Assembly: GCA_001931905.2 (NCBI GenBank) | Contig: MSJI02000644.1 | Coordinates: forward strand, 1 to 64,000 | Reading direction: 5' to 3' | DNA length: 64,000 nucleotides | Source: Cladosporium sp. IMV 00045 | Taxonomy: Eukaryota > Ascomycota > Dothideomycetes > Cladosporiales > Cladosporiaceae | Shown: piece by piece, positions 21,867-32,246 of the stretch | How positions within the stretch are numbered: position 1 is the first letter of the stretch | How the letters are laid out: each line of letters starts with the position of its first letter | Program-made: the position numbers and the translations under genes | Notes under the pieces: generated by a model | Told to the model about the DNA's origin: nothing | What the model saw: the letters and a program-made list of their open reading frames with translations, nothing else | Database searches by the model: none

Positions 21867-22500
21867 CGACGTCCGGTAACATTGCTCGCCTTTGAGGTAG
21901 CGAGGTAGCGATGAACCCCTTTTCGCTCACGCTGTCGCCGCTTGGTGTTCGCCATGCTTGTGAGCGTGTGATTCTGGGAGGTGACAATTGTTGAAGATTG
22001 CCGCACAAGAGCATCCAGGCCGCCACGAACCCACTGAAGGTATAAAGCAGTGGATGGCCCAGTAGTAGATATACAGCTCAATCAACTCTTTCACACCCAA
22101 TTTCATCAACAATCTTATCTTCAAGTATAGCGTCGTTGTTGCAGGTGCGGTTGTGAGCATGCGCTGTTGGGAGGTGACAATTTTATCTTCAAGTATAGCG
22201 CCGTTGTTGAATGTGCGGTTGTGCGCACTGCTGGAAGTTCTCCTGAGTGAGATGCTGCGCGGAAACTTGAAGGATGTAAGCATATTGCCGCGCCAAGAAC
22301 GAACGCTGCACAGTGAGGTCAAAGGTCAAACGCAAGCTGTATGTACCCCTCTATTCTATTCTGAAGTGTGGTATGCTGTGCGTCAGCAGAGGTACTGATA
22401 ACAGCCAGGACGTTCAATGGTCACAGGAAACGCCTGTCTCAAAGAGCTACTTCTCCGCTAATAGCGTTACAAGCTTGCGGCTCTCCGTTGCGGTCGTTGG
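21867..22500. repeat. short direct duplications between OrsD fragments
   Basis: No gene. The block TATCTTCAAGTATAGCG with following CGTTGTTG..GTGCGGTTGTG occurs twice (about 22115-22154 and 22188-22227). TGGGAGGTGACAATT also occurs twice (about 21978 and 22170), indicating a duplication of about 75-190 bp. Confidence 0.5.
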
Positions 22501-22677
22501 GCCGCAGTTTGGGACGAAATGCTCGCTCGCGCGATCACTAGTCCACCGAGAGCCGTAAGGTACCCCCAAACCCGTGCTCGTGCATTCCTGCTCGCGCACT
22601 TTGGCTGCAGTCATTGGGCCGAGTTTTGGGACAAACTGCCTGCTTCCGGTATCACCCTTCCACCAACAGCCCTACAG
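22490..22677. repeat. diverged tandem duplication, about 117-bp period
   Basis: The unit at about 22490-22560 (GTTGGGCCGCAGTTTGGGAC...CCACCGAGAGCC) recurs at about 22607-22677 (ATTGGGCCGAGTTTTGGGAC...CCACCAACAGCC). Confidence 0.55.
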
Positions 22678-23130
22678 CGCTCTCGCCAGCATGCTCGCTG
22701 GCCGAAGAGCTCTGCGTGAACCAAGTCCGCTTCTGCCAACGGGAGACCTGGGGTTGGAGGATCGTTCGCTCGCTTGGCTTTCGCTCGGCGTTGCTTTGAT
22801 TTTCCGGAGAGATGACTTCGAACCAGAAAGAACCGCTGACAGGGCACTGTTGTCCAATCCGGTGGCAGCCTTCGGGACGCAATGCTTGGACGACCGGAGC
22901 CACGTCTTACTATATTGTGCGCCTCCCGGAGGTGCCTCACGATTCCCTTGGTGTCGGTTGAGTATCTTGAAACACCCCAAGCATTTGTTACCCAGCTGTA
23001 CTTCCAGAAATGGTATCGGGTCACTGTCAGGCGCGGACAGCGTTACGGGCTCCCGCCTGGGGTCAAGCAGAGCACGCCCTATTGTTACTTTGTTAGTGAC
23101 ACCACTTGCAACAAACTTCCACTGCCTCTT
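22611..23130 (-). pseudogene. OrsD/DUF3505-like zinc-finger fragment (locus B)
   Basis: Two minus frames together give the N-terminal architecture of fungal OrsD-like proteins: LSAPDSDPIPFLEVQ, then a zinc-finger remnant, TKGIVRHLREAHNIVRRG, and TVPCQRFFLVRSH. The same order (C2H2-like finger, H-x-H, CQRFF) is seen in the longer copy at 38.8-39.3 kb. Frames are broken and the downstream helicase is missing. Confidence 0.55.
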
Positions 23131-23162
23131 GTCCCATAATTTACTTGCCGATATACAAGTCC

Positions 23163-23762
23163 ATGTCTCCAACAAACATCCATAACGCAGGTGCGCTCCT
23201 CTCACGAGCTGGCAATGATGGCACGTTGGCAGATCAAGCGATGATAATGCCGTTCAACAAGCCCGTCTTGATCGTTTCCGGTCCATTCTCACAGGACGAT
23301 ATCGATCAATACAGATGGTGTTTTAAGAGTCCTCACATTGGCTCTTGGATCCGTGAGGACGCACTATCAACGTCAGCAGCTTCCACGGGCGTCAATACGC
23401 CCGCAGACGATCGCCTCGAAATTCCTCAAATTCGCGTCAGCCCCGGTCTTTCGCAAAATCTACCTCCAGGCGACCAGACGAGATATATTCTCGTCATCCA
23501 GGGCCGATCTGGTGCGAACAAGGTCAAAGTGATGGTTGGAAACACTGTCGAGCAGGCTGCGGCGACCATGATGCACGAAGCACTCAATGGATACTCCACC
23601 GTATTCTCCGCATCGTACAATGGGCCAGCGCTTCACAACTTGCCACTCGGCGCGAAGTTCGAGAGATCTCATGAGCTCGCACAGACGCAGGCGAACGAGG
23701 GACACTGGACAGTTGTCAACTTAGTATGCTGTTCACCCCCGAGGCGTTCTCGGGCATTCTGA
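23163..23762 (+). CDS. hypothetical protein (199 aa)
   Basis: ATG 23163 (MSPTNIHNAGALLSRAG) opens an uninterrupted frame of 199 codons ending at TGA 23762. The composition is ordinary, with alternating hydrophobic blocks (VLIVSGPFSQDDIDQYRWCF, TRYILVIQGRSGANKVKVMV) and no signal peptide, membrane span or known motif. It is divergent from the OrsD-like fragment next to it. The last ten residues (CCSPPRRSRAF) look unlike the rest, so an intron donor near 23720 (GTTGTCAACTTAG or GTATGC) could shorten or extend it. No homologue is recognised. Confidence 0.45.
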   Translation: MSPTNIHNAGALLSRAGNDGTLADQAMIMPFNKPVLIVSGPFSQDDIDQYRWCFKSPHIGSWIREDALSTSAASTGVNTPADDRLEIPQIRVSPGLSQNLPPGDQTRYILVIQGRSGANKVKVMVGNTVEQAAATMMHEALNGYSTVFSASYNGPALHNLPLGAKFERSHELAQTQANEGHWTVVNLVCCSPPRRSRAF

Positions 23763-24745
23763 GGGTTGGCGAAAGTAACCAAGATTTTGCTTTACATGAT
23801 GTATTGATGCAAAAGTTAATCAGCACTCATACATTGCATTCCAAGCTGGGAGTTTTTAACCCAAACAGAATGGAGGCCCAACGTGTTTGAGTTGCGGCAA
23901 TGTTATTCGATAATTCTGCTTTTATGCTTCTCCTCGCGTCTCCGCTGCTCTTTCTCACGCTTCTGCGGCGCCTCCTCATCGAGCTCTTTGTAGTCGGAGC
24001 TATGACCGGACATAACCGCATCCTCGGAGGGGTAGTGCTTCACGTAGCATATCAGAGCTGGCTGCGGCGCGAGAAGTGTCAAGTGTTGTTTGCAGGTACG
24101 GAGATCCGCTATGTCAATCACTAGTGAAGTAACACGTTCAGACGCCAGACCAAACAGGGGTTGTTCGTGTAGGTCTGTTCAAAAAAGCTCTTTATTCCGC
24201 AGGTATTCTGATTCTCACGATTCAATGTCCCCGGGTAGAATCAGTCATGAGATAAATGAGAGTTCACAGTTCTGGTAGCTATCGCTTGCTGTCCAAGGTG
24301 TTGGGCCGAGCGTCGGAAGGGGCAGCCCGACGCCGGCTTTGCCCAGACAAGCTGCGGAGCATGTGACTAAAATCCTTTGCACTCGACCTGCACTCTTCAT
24401 GCAGGCATGCGTGTCGTGTGCGGCTGCAGTGAAACCATGTAACACAGCTGCGCACTCGCGTTCTTACCCTCCTCTAGCGCGGGGATTCGGACACTCCTTC
24501 TCAACAACTGTAAGACCTGCAAATTGCGGGATACGTAGCTCGTATGCACCTCGCATGCATGCAATCAGTGATAACTCAAGGTAACCTTTTCGAAGCGCTA
24601 GAACTGTCATGCGGTTGGTCATGCGTGTCAGATAGTTGTCAGGCTGAACTCGTTTACGACTTTGTCACGGACAAGGTCAATTTTTACATCATCGTGAAGC
24701 GCCAACCAAGAGGAGAAGAGCGAAGCCACCGAAGCATCCAGCGCC
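23763..24745. other. no supportable gene; possible LINE 5' region
   Basis: The part closest to 24745 is presumably the 5' UTR of the LINE, but its boundary was not found. A minus ORF at 23903-24121 ends in a charged stretch (SSDYKELDEEAPQKREKEQ) that could be an exon of an unidentified gene. Confidence 0.35.
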
Positions 24746-26548
24746 ATGCAGGCGGGAGTGCTATCGCCTGCCACAGGTGGAGCAGGACCCCCCCTGCGCG
24801 GCGTTTCTGGAATTCATGCGAACGCGGGGTTGGCCCGACCAATCAGAGGCCTTAGTCAAGAACAAATCGGCCCCGGATCAGAAAGAGGACAGGATGAAGA
24901 GGCAAGGGATATCCCGAATCAAGAGAACTCGATGGGACTGGCTTTCAGAAGCCCAAAGAAACGTCGTGCAGACGAAGGCCCATTGCTGGACTTCCCCATC
25001 GGCGATATCGCCGAAGCTGTAGAGGTGGTGATAGACGAGGCGCTCGCCCTACCATTGGACAGCATACAGCGCGTGCGCGAAGAACTGAAAGAACAGATAG
25101 CCCAAACACAGATGCAGATGGCGAAGATGATCAATGATCTGACTGAAACCATCCAGGCTAAAGCGGAAAAGAGGGCGGAGACATTACTCCAGAAAATCCT
25201 CGAGCAGTCACCCAGGACAGTGGCGAGATGTATGAGATGCAGCAACACGAACGTGTCCGGCCAGCACCAGGCGAGTACAGAAACACAGGCTACGGTACAC
25301 CCAAAAGAAGCCTCCAGCCTAACTTGGGCGGCTAGGCTCGGGGGCAAAGCGCAAGGGACAAACGAATGGACGACGGTCGGTGGACGTAGGAAAACACCAG
25401 CGACGAAGAAGGTGCTCAAAAAACACCCTGTGGACCAAAGACGAGTTTTGCTCACAAGACAGAGCCAAATGGGTCAAGATGGGGCACGGCAGACGGACCC
25501 AAGAGACGTAATGCTTGCCATCAACAAGGCACTCGCCCAGGATGGAGCGGACGTGTCAGCACGGCTTACGGGACTAAGGTATACAAGAAGAGGCCACCTG
25601 TCGGGACTCACGGCTGAATACGCAAGCGCGAACGACGTGCTCGAGCATGCAGCTGAAGTGACGGCGGCAGCTCACAAGCTTGACCCGGCCGTAGTCAAGA
25701 TCGAAAAGACCGAAAAGTGGCGCAAGCTACGGGTGCACGGAGTGTCGCTAGACCGCTACCTGGGAGACGGAGGACTTGACCTGGCGAGGGAAGAGATCGA
25801 GCTGATGACGGGCGAGTCGTTGCCGTACATGCCTCGGTGGATCAGGGGTGAAGGACTGGAAGAGAGGTTTCATAGTGGAACGGTCAACCGCTCGTCGCTG
25901 GTAGTGACGGTGAAGAGTAAAACTGCTGCCGACTCCATCATAGCCAAGGGACTCTCCTTCGGGGGCAGACGACATGAGGCCGAGAAGTTCTGGACGAGAG
26001 GAGAGGGTGGAATATGCATGCAGTGCTGCGGGCGTGACCACTTCGGCAAGTGCAACGAAGCAGCGAGATGCTACGTCTGTGCGGAAGACCACGAAGGGTC
26101 GGAACACCGAAGTCAGGCGAAGGGTTGCGAAAAGAAGTCGGGGCCATGCGAGCATCATGCCGCAAAGTGCGCGAACTGCGGAGGAAAGCATATGGCGACA
26201 TCACCGAGATACCTCGAAAAGTGGCAGCAAAGGCAACGCAAAAGAAATGAAGCGGCGGGAGTACAGAACAACACGTCTCAGTTTGCTCCAGAGGAAGAAG
26301 TATGCGCCGACACAACGAACGGGCAACGACAATGTAAGAGCCCTCCCGAACGGCTCAGCGGACCCATATTGACCCCATCGCTACCAAAGACACCGGCAGT
26401 GAACCCACCGGTCCCGGCGGCAGGATGGAACGAAGAATCCATGACCTTTGAGATGGACATCGAATCGGACGTAGAGTCTTCCTCCCCGACCCCGAGACAG
26501 CGAAGCATAACCCCAATGGCCATTAGTGATGATAGTGCTACAACATAA
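24746..26548 (+). CDS. LINE ORF1 (gag-like, zinc knuckle)
   Basis: An intact 600-aa frame. A coiled-coil-like segment (EELKEQIAQTQMQMAKMINDL) lies around residues 110-145. A conserved central RNA-binding-like domain follows (KIEKTEKWRKLRVHGVSLDRY, RWIRGEGLEERFHSG). Three cysteine knuckles near the C-terminus are CMQCCGRDHFGKC, CYVCAEDHEGSEH and CANCGGKH. It presumably binds LINE RNA to form the retrotransposition particle. The 3' end overlaps ORF2 by about 20 nt (ORF2 ATG at 26529). The central domain and knuckles are nearly repeated in the deleted copy at 52.3-54.4 kb. Confidence 0.85.
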   Translation: MQAGVLSPATGGAGPPLRGVSGIHANAGLARPIRGLSQEQIGPGSERGQDEEARDIPNQENSMGLAFRSPKKRRADEGPLLDFPIGDIAEAVEVVIDEALALPLDSIQRVREELKEQIAQTQMQMAKMINDLTETIQAKAEKRAETLLQKILEQSPRTVARCMRCSNTNVSGQHQASTETQATVHPKEASSLTWAARLGGKAQGTNEWTTVGGRRKTPATKKVLKKHPVDQRRVLLTRQSQMGQDGARQTDPRDVMLAINKALAQDGADVSARLTGLRYTRRGHLSGLTAEYASANDVLEHAAEVTAAAHKLDPAVVKIEKTEKWRKLRVHGVSLDRYLGDGGLDLAREEIELMTGESLPYMPRWIRGEGLEERFHSGTVNRSSLVVTVKSKTAADSIIAKGLSFGGRRHEAEKFWTRGEGGICMQCCGRDHFGKCNEAARCYVCAEDHEGSEHRSQAKGCEKKSGPCEHHAAKCANCGGKHMATSPRYLEKWQQRQRKRNEAAGVQNNTSQFAPEEEVCADTTNGQRQCKSPPERLSGPILTPSLPKTPAVNPPVPAAGWNEESMTFEMDIESDVESSSPTPRQRSITPMAISDDSATT

Positions 26549-29500
26549 CTGCAACAGCACGGCAGCAACAACGACGGCAGCTCTGGAGGCAGCCATCGAG
26601 CGGCGGGCCGAGGTGGTAATCCTGCAGGAGCCATACGTAGGCCGCAAGCATCAGATCAGCCACCCCGGTTTCCAGATACGCTGGCCGGAAGGCGAGAAGA
26701 GAGAGACAAGGGTGGCGCTGGCTATCCGTGTAGACGTACTGGACACGTACATCTTCGAAGAAAGAACTGACCTTATCGACCACCCCTGCGTGCAGTGCTT
26801 AGACATCTGGGAAACGCAGCGCCGGCAGAAGGTGCGAATGACAAGGGTGGTGAACATCTACAACAGAGCAAGAATGGATGGCGGCGGGTATGCGATCAAC
26901 CGCATCGACTTCCGACAGCTGGTCCAAGGAAGGACGATTCTGGCAGGCGACTTCAACTCCCGAAGTCCCGCGTGGGACCCGTGGGTGGAGGGCCGTCACA
27001 ACGCCGGCGCCACCGAAGACCTCATCGGAGATTACAGCCTGATCGTGAACAACACCGACCAGCCGACGAGATGCGGCCCACGAAGCAAGTCAGTAATTGA
27101 CCTGACACTCAGCACTCCGAGCGTTGGGGCGCTGCAGACGTGGTACATTGACGAGGATTTTGCGACACCTTCAGATCATGCGGTCATAATCTTCTCCTGG
27201 AGTCCACTCAGCTCGCAGGCGAGCGGACTAGAAGCGAGACCGATGTCGAACTGGAACATCGACGAGCTTTGCTCCGATGGAGAGCGACTCAAGCAAGCAA
27301 CCGATCACTGGAGGCAGGTTTCCGAGAGCAGACAACGCATTGCTGCAGAAGCCACTGAAGACGACCTCGAAGCTGAAGCGCAGTGGATACAAGACAGCCT
27401 AACAACCGTCTTGGACAGGCACGCGCCGCCAAAACCTGTACACGCCCGATCGAAACGATGGTGGACGGACGAAGTCAAGGAGGAGAGGAAGAAGTTCAAT
27501 GTAGCAAAACGAGCGCTACGAGAGAATCCCTCCTCGCAACCGGATTACCGCCGGATCAGAAACGAGTACTACAGTTGTATCCGACGCGCGAAACGAGAAG
27601 CTTGGGAGCGCTTCTTAGAAGGCGTGCTACCGACCGACGAAGAGGCTGAGACTACTACTGACAGCGATCGGTGCTGGCGTGCGCTCCGGTACACCAAGCC
27701 ACAAACGCCTTCATACACCCCAGCAATCAAAATAATTGGGGATGATGGAGAGCTGATCGGCATGGCGGCGTCAGCAGAAGCAAAAGAAGGCATCTTCATG
27801 AAACAAGCTTTCCCTTATCAAGCGAGTACAAACGCCGACAACCTCATTCCAAACACAATAGCGGAGGTCGGAAAAAGAGACGTGCAAGAAGCGCTCTTCG
27901 CACAGTCGGTCAAGAAAGCACCAGGCGTCGACAAGCTCGGTTTTCGCGCGCTCAGATTGCTGTGGCAGTGGGATGCCGATAGAGTAGTGGCCCTAATCAG
28001 AGGGTGCATCACCGCAGGATACCACCCACACTGCTGGAAGATTGCCAAAGGCATCCTGCTGCGAAAGCAGGGCAAGCCTACTTACACCGTCGCAAGAGCC
28101 TACCGCGTTATTAGCCTGCTGAACTGCCTGGGGAAAGTGGTAGAGAAGGTAGCAGCTACGTGGATCGCATCTTACTGCGAGAAGAATGATGTTTTTCACC
28201 AAGGACAGTTCGGCTGCCGCCACGGCAGAAGCACGTCCGACGCTGTCGCAAGACTTGTGTCATTCGTGGAAGACGCGTGGGAACGGAAGCAGGTAGTGCT
28301 CACCCTACTGCTGGACGTCAAAGGCGCCTTCGACCGAGTGAACAAGCAACGCCTGCTCGAGCGTCTGATCGAAGTTGGCATCGCTGGCAACATCGTTCGC
28401 TGGGTCAACTCTTTTTTGTCCGACAGGCGAGCGATGCTAGTCATCGATGGCAGGACGGGGGAGACGCATGACATCCAAGCTGGCCTGCCACAGGGCTCAC
28501 CAGCTTCGCCCGTATTGTTCAACTTATCGATAAGCGCGATGTTCTCGTCGCTCGAAGAGATGCATCCAAGTTTGGAAGCGATCTCATTCGTAGACGACAT
28601 AGGCCTTGTCTTGGAGTGCAGCGGAAAGCTGGGCGAAGGCGCTAGAGAACTCGAGAGCATTGCGCAACATACAGTCGAGTGGGGGAACCGCAACAAAGTC
28701 GAGTTCGAAATCAGCAAGACAGAAGTCGTAGTTTTCAGCAAACAGCGCAGGGTGCTTCAGGAAAGCAGAGAAACATCGTTGCGTATCGGACAGCACGAGC
28801 TTCCCATCAACCGCGGGGCGACTAAATGGTTAGGCTTCTGGCTAGACCCGAAACTATCTTTCAAGTCACACTTCGACAAGAGACTGGTGAGTGCCAAAGG
28901 TGCCTTGCAAAGGATAAAGGGTCTCAGTGGCAGTCGTGGCGGCTTGACCGTGCGACTAATGCGGAGAGTAGTGGTGGCAGCCGTCAACTCGGTCGCACCT
29001 TACGGAGCTGAGGTATGGTGGAGGGGACAGCAAGACCGTTCCAAGCGTCTGCAGGTACTACTGAACAGTCAAGCACGAGCTATCACTGGTATGCTGCCGT
29101 CTACACCGATCCACACCCTGCTCGCGGCAGCTTGCTTGCCACGTGCTGGACAACTGCTGGACAATCGCCAAACGCGGTTTGCCGTGCGAGCTCTTGCTGC
29201 CGCACAAGACCACCCGACTCATCAGCTGTTGCCACCAAACTTTCGGATGGGCCAGTTGTACAGACACGAAGGAGCCGTAGACCGCTTGTCAAGCGTCGGC
29301 TGGCTCAGTCCCGACAAAACGCACCGTACATTCGGGGCAGGCTGGCGCAGCAAATAGCTAAGAAGCTGGCCTACGACACTGAATACGGGTTCGGCCTCCT
29401 CGAGGATCTGGGCTCGTCGGAAACAGGCATCGAGGTCAGGGTTCCCGGACGTTACAACGACACAACGGAGAAGTGGAGGACAGCCAGAGCGGCTCACGTT

Positions 29501-30533
29501 GTTCGCAAAAGCCATGGACGGCACCACGGAAGGCAACAGCTTCGGAGCGGGCGTCGCGTGGGAAGCGCAAGGCTGCTGGAGAACAAAGGCAGCGTCACTC
29601 GGCAGATATCTAACCGTCGTGGATGCAGATCTGTTCGCTGTCAGCATGGCGGTGGAAGAAGCTTGCTCGAGCCTGCGTAAGATGGGAAAGCGAAACGCAG
29701 AGATTGTGACGACTTCGCGAGAAGCTGTCATAGCGGTCACCAGGCTCTGGCGGTGGATGCCATCGCTGGTGAAGCAGACCGTAAACCAAACCAAGCAGCT
29801 TAAAGCGCAAGGATACGGTTTGACACTGTCATCAATCTCTGTCGACGCAGAGGCTGAAGGGGCGAGTATTGCCGATGCTTTGGCAAGTCGGGCAGCACGA
29901 CAACAACCGCGACACATGCGTTCCGCATCGATCTCCTACGCGCAACAATAGGTGAAGGTAAGCGGGAAGCAATAACCCAAGCTGAACAAGCACATCAGAG
30001 ACGCGAACAAAGCGGTAGCAACGCGATACCTGCAGTTGAAGTCGGGGCACGCCGTGACAGGCGTGCATCTGATGAGAACAAAGAGAGTGCAAAACGCCCG
30101 ATGCTGGTGGTGTAATGACAGCAGACAGAGCGTGGCACACCTGATGCTCAAGTGTCGCAAATGGAGAAGAGAGCGAGAGCAGATGCTGCGTGCCCTCGAA
30201 GCGAAGAAGATCAAGATATCGGCGAGAAGGAATGAGCAAGACCTACTGGCCCTGTTCGGGGAGACAGCGGTCGAGGCAGTATTGCGTTTCATCGAGTGCA
30301 CAGCAGTCGGCAAAAAGACAGAGGCGAACAACACACAAGAGATCGACGAGTGGGACGTTGGTCTGCTCGACCGGGGGGACACGGACGATGAGAACACTTT
30401 AGCAGGGAGGAGGCGAGATGAGTGCAGACGGCGAGAGAGGATGTGGCAAAACCAAAGACAAGCTAGTATGAGGGCGCTGAGCCCAAAAGCCGTGGCGACT
30501 AAGTCGGGATGGCGAGCAGGATCGAAGGAATGA
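26529..30533 (+). pseudogene. LINE ORF2 (EN-RT-RNase H), frameshifted
   Basis: ATG 26529 (MIVLQHNCNST) opens an EEP endonuclease domain (VILQEPY, ILAGDFNSRSPAWDP, TPSDHAVI). The RT domain starts near residue 470 (KKAPGVDKLGFRALR) and includes LLLDVKGAFDRV, GLPQGSPASPVLFNL and the catalytic SFVDDI. The first frame ends at TAG 29357. Alignable sequence then continues in other frames: GRLAQQIAKKL...VRVPGRYNDTTEKW, and from about 29499 an RNase H-like stretch (DGTTEGNSFGAGVAW, VVDADLFAVSMAVEEA). Stops occur at 29949 (TAG) and 29973 (TAA), before the C-terminal motif CWWCNDSRQSVAHLMLKC, ending at 30533. The catalytic EN and RT blocks are preserved; this copy is inactive. Confidence 0.8.
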
Positions 30534-30642
30534 CACCAACGCAGGAGCACAGATAGAAGACCAAGAGATTCGTCTAGGGATTAGTCCGGGCTTGTCATAA
30601 GCTGAACAGCTTGTATACAATATGATTTTTTTTTAAAAAAAA

Positions 30643-30840
30643 GAAAGAAGTGAGACAAGGCAGGACGGGTGGCACGCATCTCATATGCTGCATGTCGCTC
30701 GTCACGCCACTATCGTACGATGGTCACGTGTCGCATTCTGTATTCTCGCTTCGCCAGCAATACAGATGTCCGATACCAAAGGGCCCGGCGACGAGGTCCA
30801 CCTGTACATGGTGCCGGCTACGAACCTGTTACTGGCAACA
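30643..30840 (-). repeat. dispersed repeat B, copy 1 (partial)
   Basis: Reverse complement of repeat B at 62.94-63.09 kb: GAGACAAGGCAGGACGGGT, GTCACGCCACTATCGTACGA, GTGTCGCATTCTGTA and AATACCAAAGGGC. It abuts the LINE A-tail, so the LINE probably integrated into this repeat. Confidence 0.6.
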
Positions 30841-32246
30841 GTTGACAGAGCTAAGAGACCTCAACAACTTGGACAAGGAACACACAGCGGGTACGGCGAC
30901 TGAGCCCAGACACTTTTCAGCAACAGTCAACAATACACAGCCACCGATGGACCGGGGGCAGGTTCATCAAAACACCTGCCAATGTCTGCGACGTCCCACG
31001 CCGGCATGTCTTCGAACAGAACGGGATCATCTCTACGCGAATCGAACACCGGGAATAGGCACGCTGCTCATCGGTGCCACACAATATTTGCAGATACACA
31101 GACAGCCTCGCCCACTGTCGCCCCCCAAACCATTGGTGAAGGATTGGTCACCCTTTACCGCATGACAAAGCCCGAGGAGATTCGCGCCAGAGCTCTCATG
31201 TCTAGTAATGCGAAGCCCTGCTGGAGCGGAGCACCGTTCCCATACCGCTGGACGCCGACGGAGACATCGAAGCTGCTGTGGACGATGAAAGACGCTCGCA
31301 AACACAGCCACATTAAGATCCTAGTAAGAGGCAATAACAACACGTGGATCACATTCTCAGCTTCACCTACAATCCTTCCGTCAACCATCTGAAGCTTTGC
31401 ATAACCACCTTTGGACAAGGCTGCCTTTGAAGTAAGTCACTTGCGGTCAAGTAGACAATGCGATGGAAAGTGAGCGGGGCGTGTGAGCTCTCCGACCATG
31501 TCAGCTTTGCTCTAGGAAACGAGGGGCAAATTCTGATCAGGCCACCTGCATTCGCGTTTGCCACGTCAGCAGAGACGGGACGTTAAAAGTGGCCTTAGCG
31601 AGATGGAGCTTAAGTGTCTTGACTTCGTGCTACTCGTGCGAGCCGCAATGCTTTAAGACGTAGTCGTGATGCGTGTGGAAACGCTGAGGAGGTAGTTCTA
31701 TATCAATGGACAAAGACAAGCCTTATCAAATACCGCCTTAGGTTCTGAAGGGGTGTGTGAAGTCCCTTATACACCTCTACCCCCTTTAGCAATAGCGGGC
31801 CGAAACGTTCAGTGATACCTACATTACCAACGTCTCAACGTCGAGCACCCAGAGTCTCGCATTGGCGGTATGGGCAGGATCTTCTTGAGGCGCACCCATC
31901 ACAAAAAAAAAAAAGTGCAAACTTACGTCTCTCATCGTCATACGCTTTTCGCCACCGGCCCGTTGAGACGCTTGGCAGAACATCAGCACGACATCAGCGT
32001 TTGTCATTACATGACACGTGTAGGTGGACATGAGGGTCCTCATGCTCCATGTACCTTCCTCATCATCATGCTCCATGGTCCTCCCTCATGTTACATGTTC
32101 ACCTACACGTGTAGGCGCTAGCGTGGAGGCCGGATTCTCCCGCGCAGCCGCGATCACGGATGCGTAAGTTTCGTCACATGCGGCAATGACTCGCCTTCTT
32201 ACGACTTGATCTCAATCGCTTCTTATCGTTGGCTTTTGTGTAGCCA
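30841..32246. other. no recognised gene; one foldback
   Basis: A 136-codon plus frame at 30982-31392 has protein-like composition at its end (TKPEEIRARALMSSNAKPCW) but no known motif and no clear start. A run of 12 A lies near 31903. The foldback at 32014-32112 is listed separately. Confidence 0.35.
32014..32112. repeat. 99-bp foldback with 13-bp perfect arms
   Basis: ACACGTGTAGGTG (32014-32026) is exactly inverted at 32100-32112. Further inside, GACATGAGGG/CATGCTCCATG and their near-complements extend the hairpin. It resembles a very short MITE or foldback element. Confidence 0.6.

Larger units (their letters stand above)
24746..30642 (+). mobile_element. Tad1-clade LINE retrotransposon, near full length
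   Basis: Two ORFs in the order of a non-LTR retrotransposon: a gag-like ORF1 with zinc knuckles, then ORF2 with endonuclease, reverse transcriptase, RNase H-like region and a C-terminal CCHC-like motif. The 3' UTR ends at TATGATTTTTTTTTAAAAAA near 30642. The 5' boundary lies upstream of 24746 and is unresolved. Two frameshifts and two stops in ORF2 make this copy non-autonomous. It ends inside a copy of repeat B, at an A-rich site. Related copies or fragments are at 1.6-1.84, 4.04-4.44, 45.86-46.08 and 52.2-54.84 kb. Confidence 0.85.
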
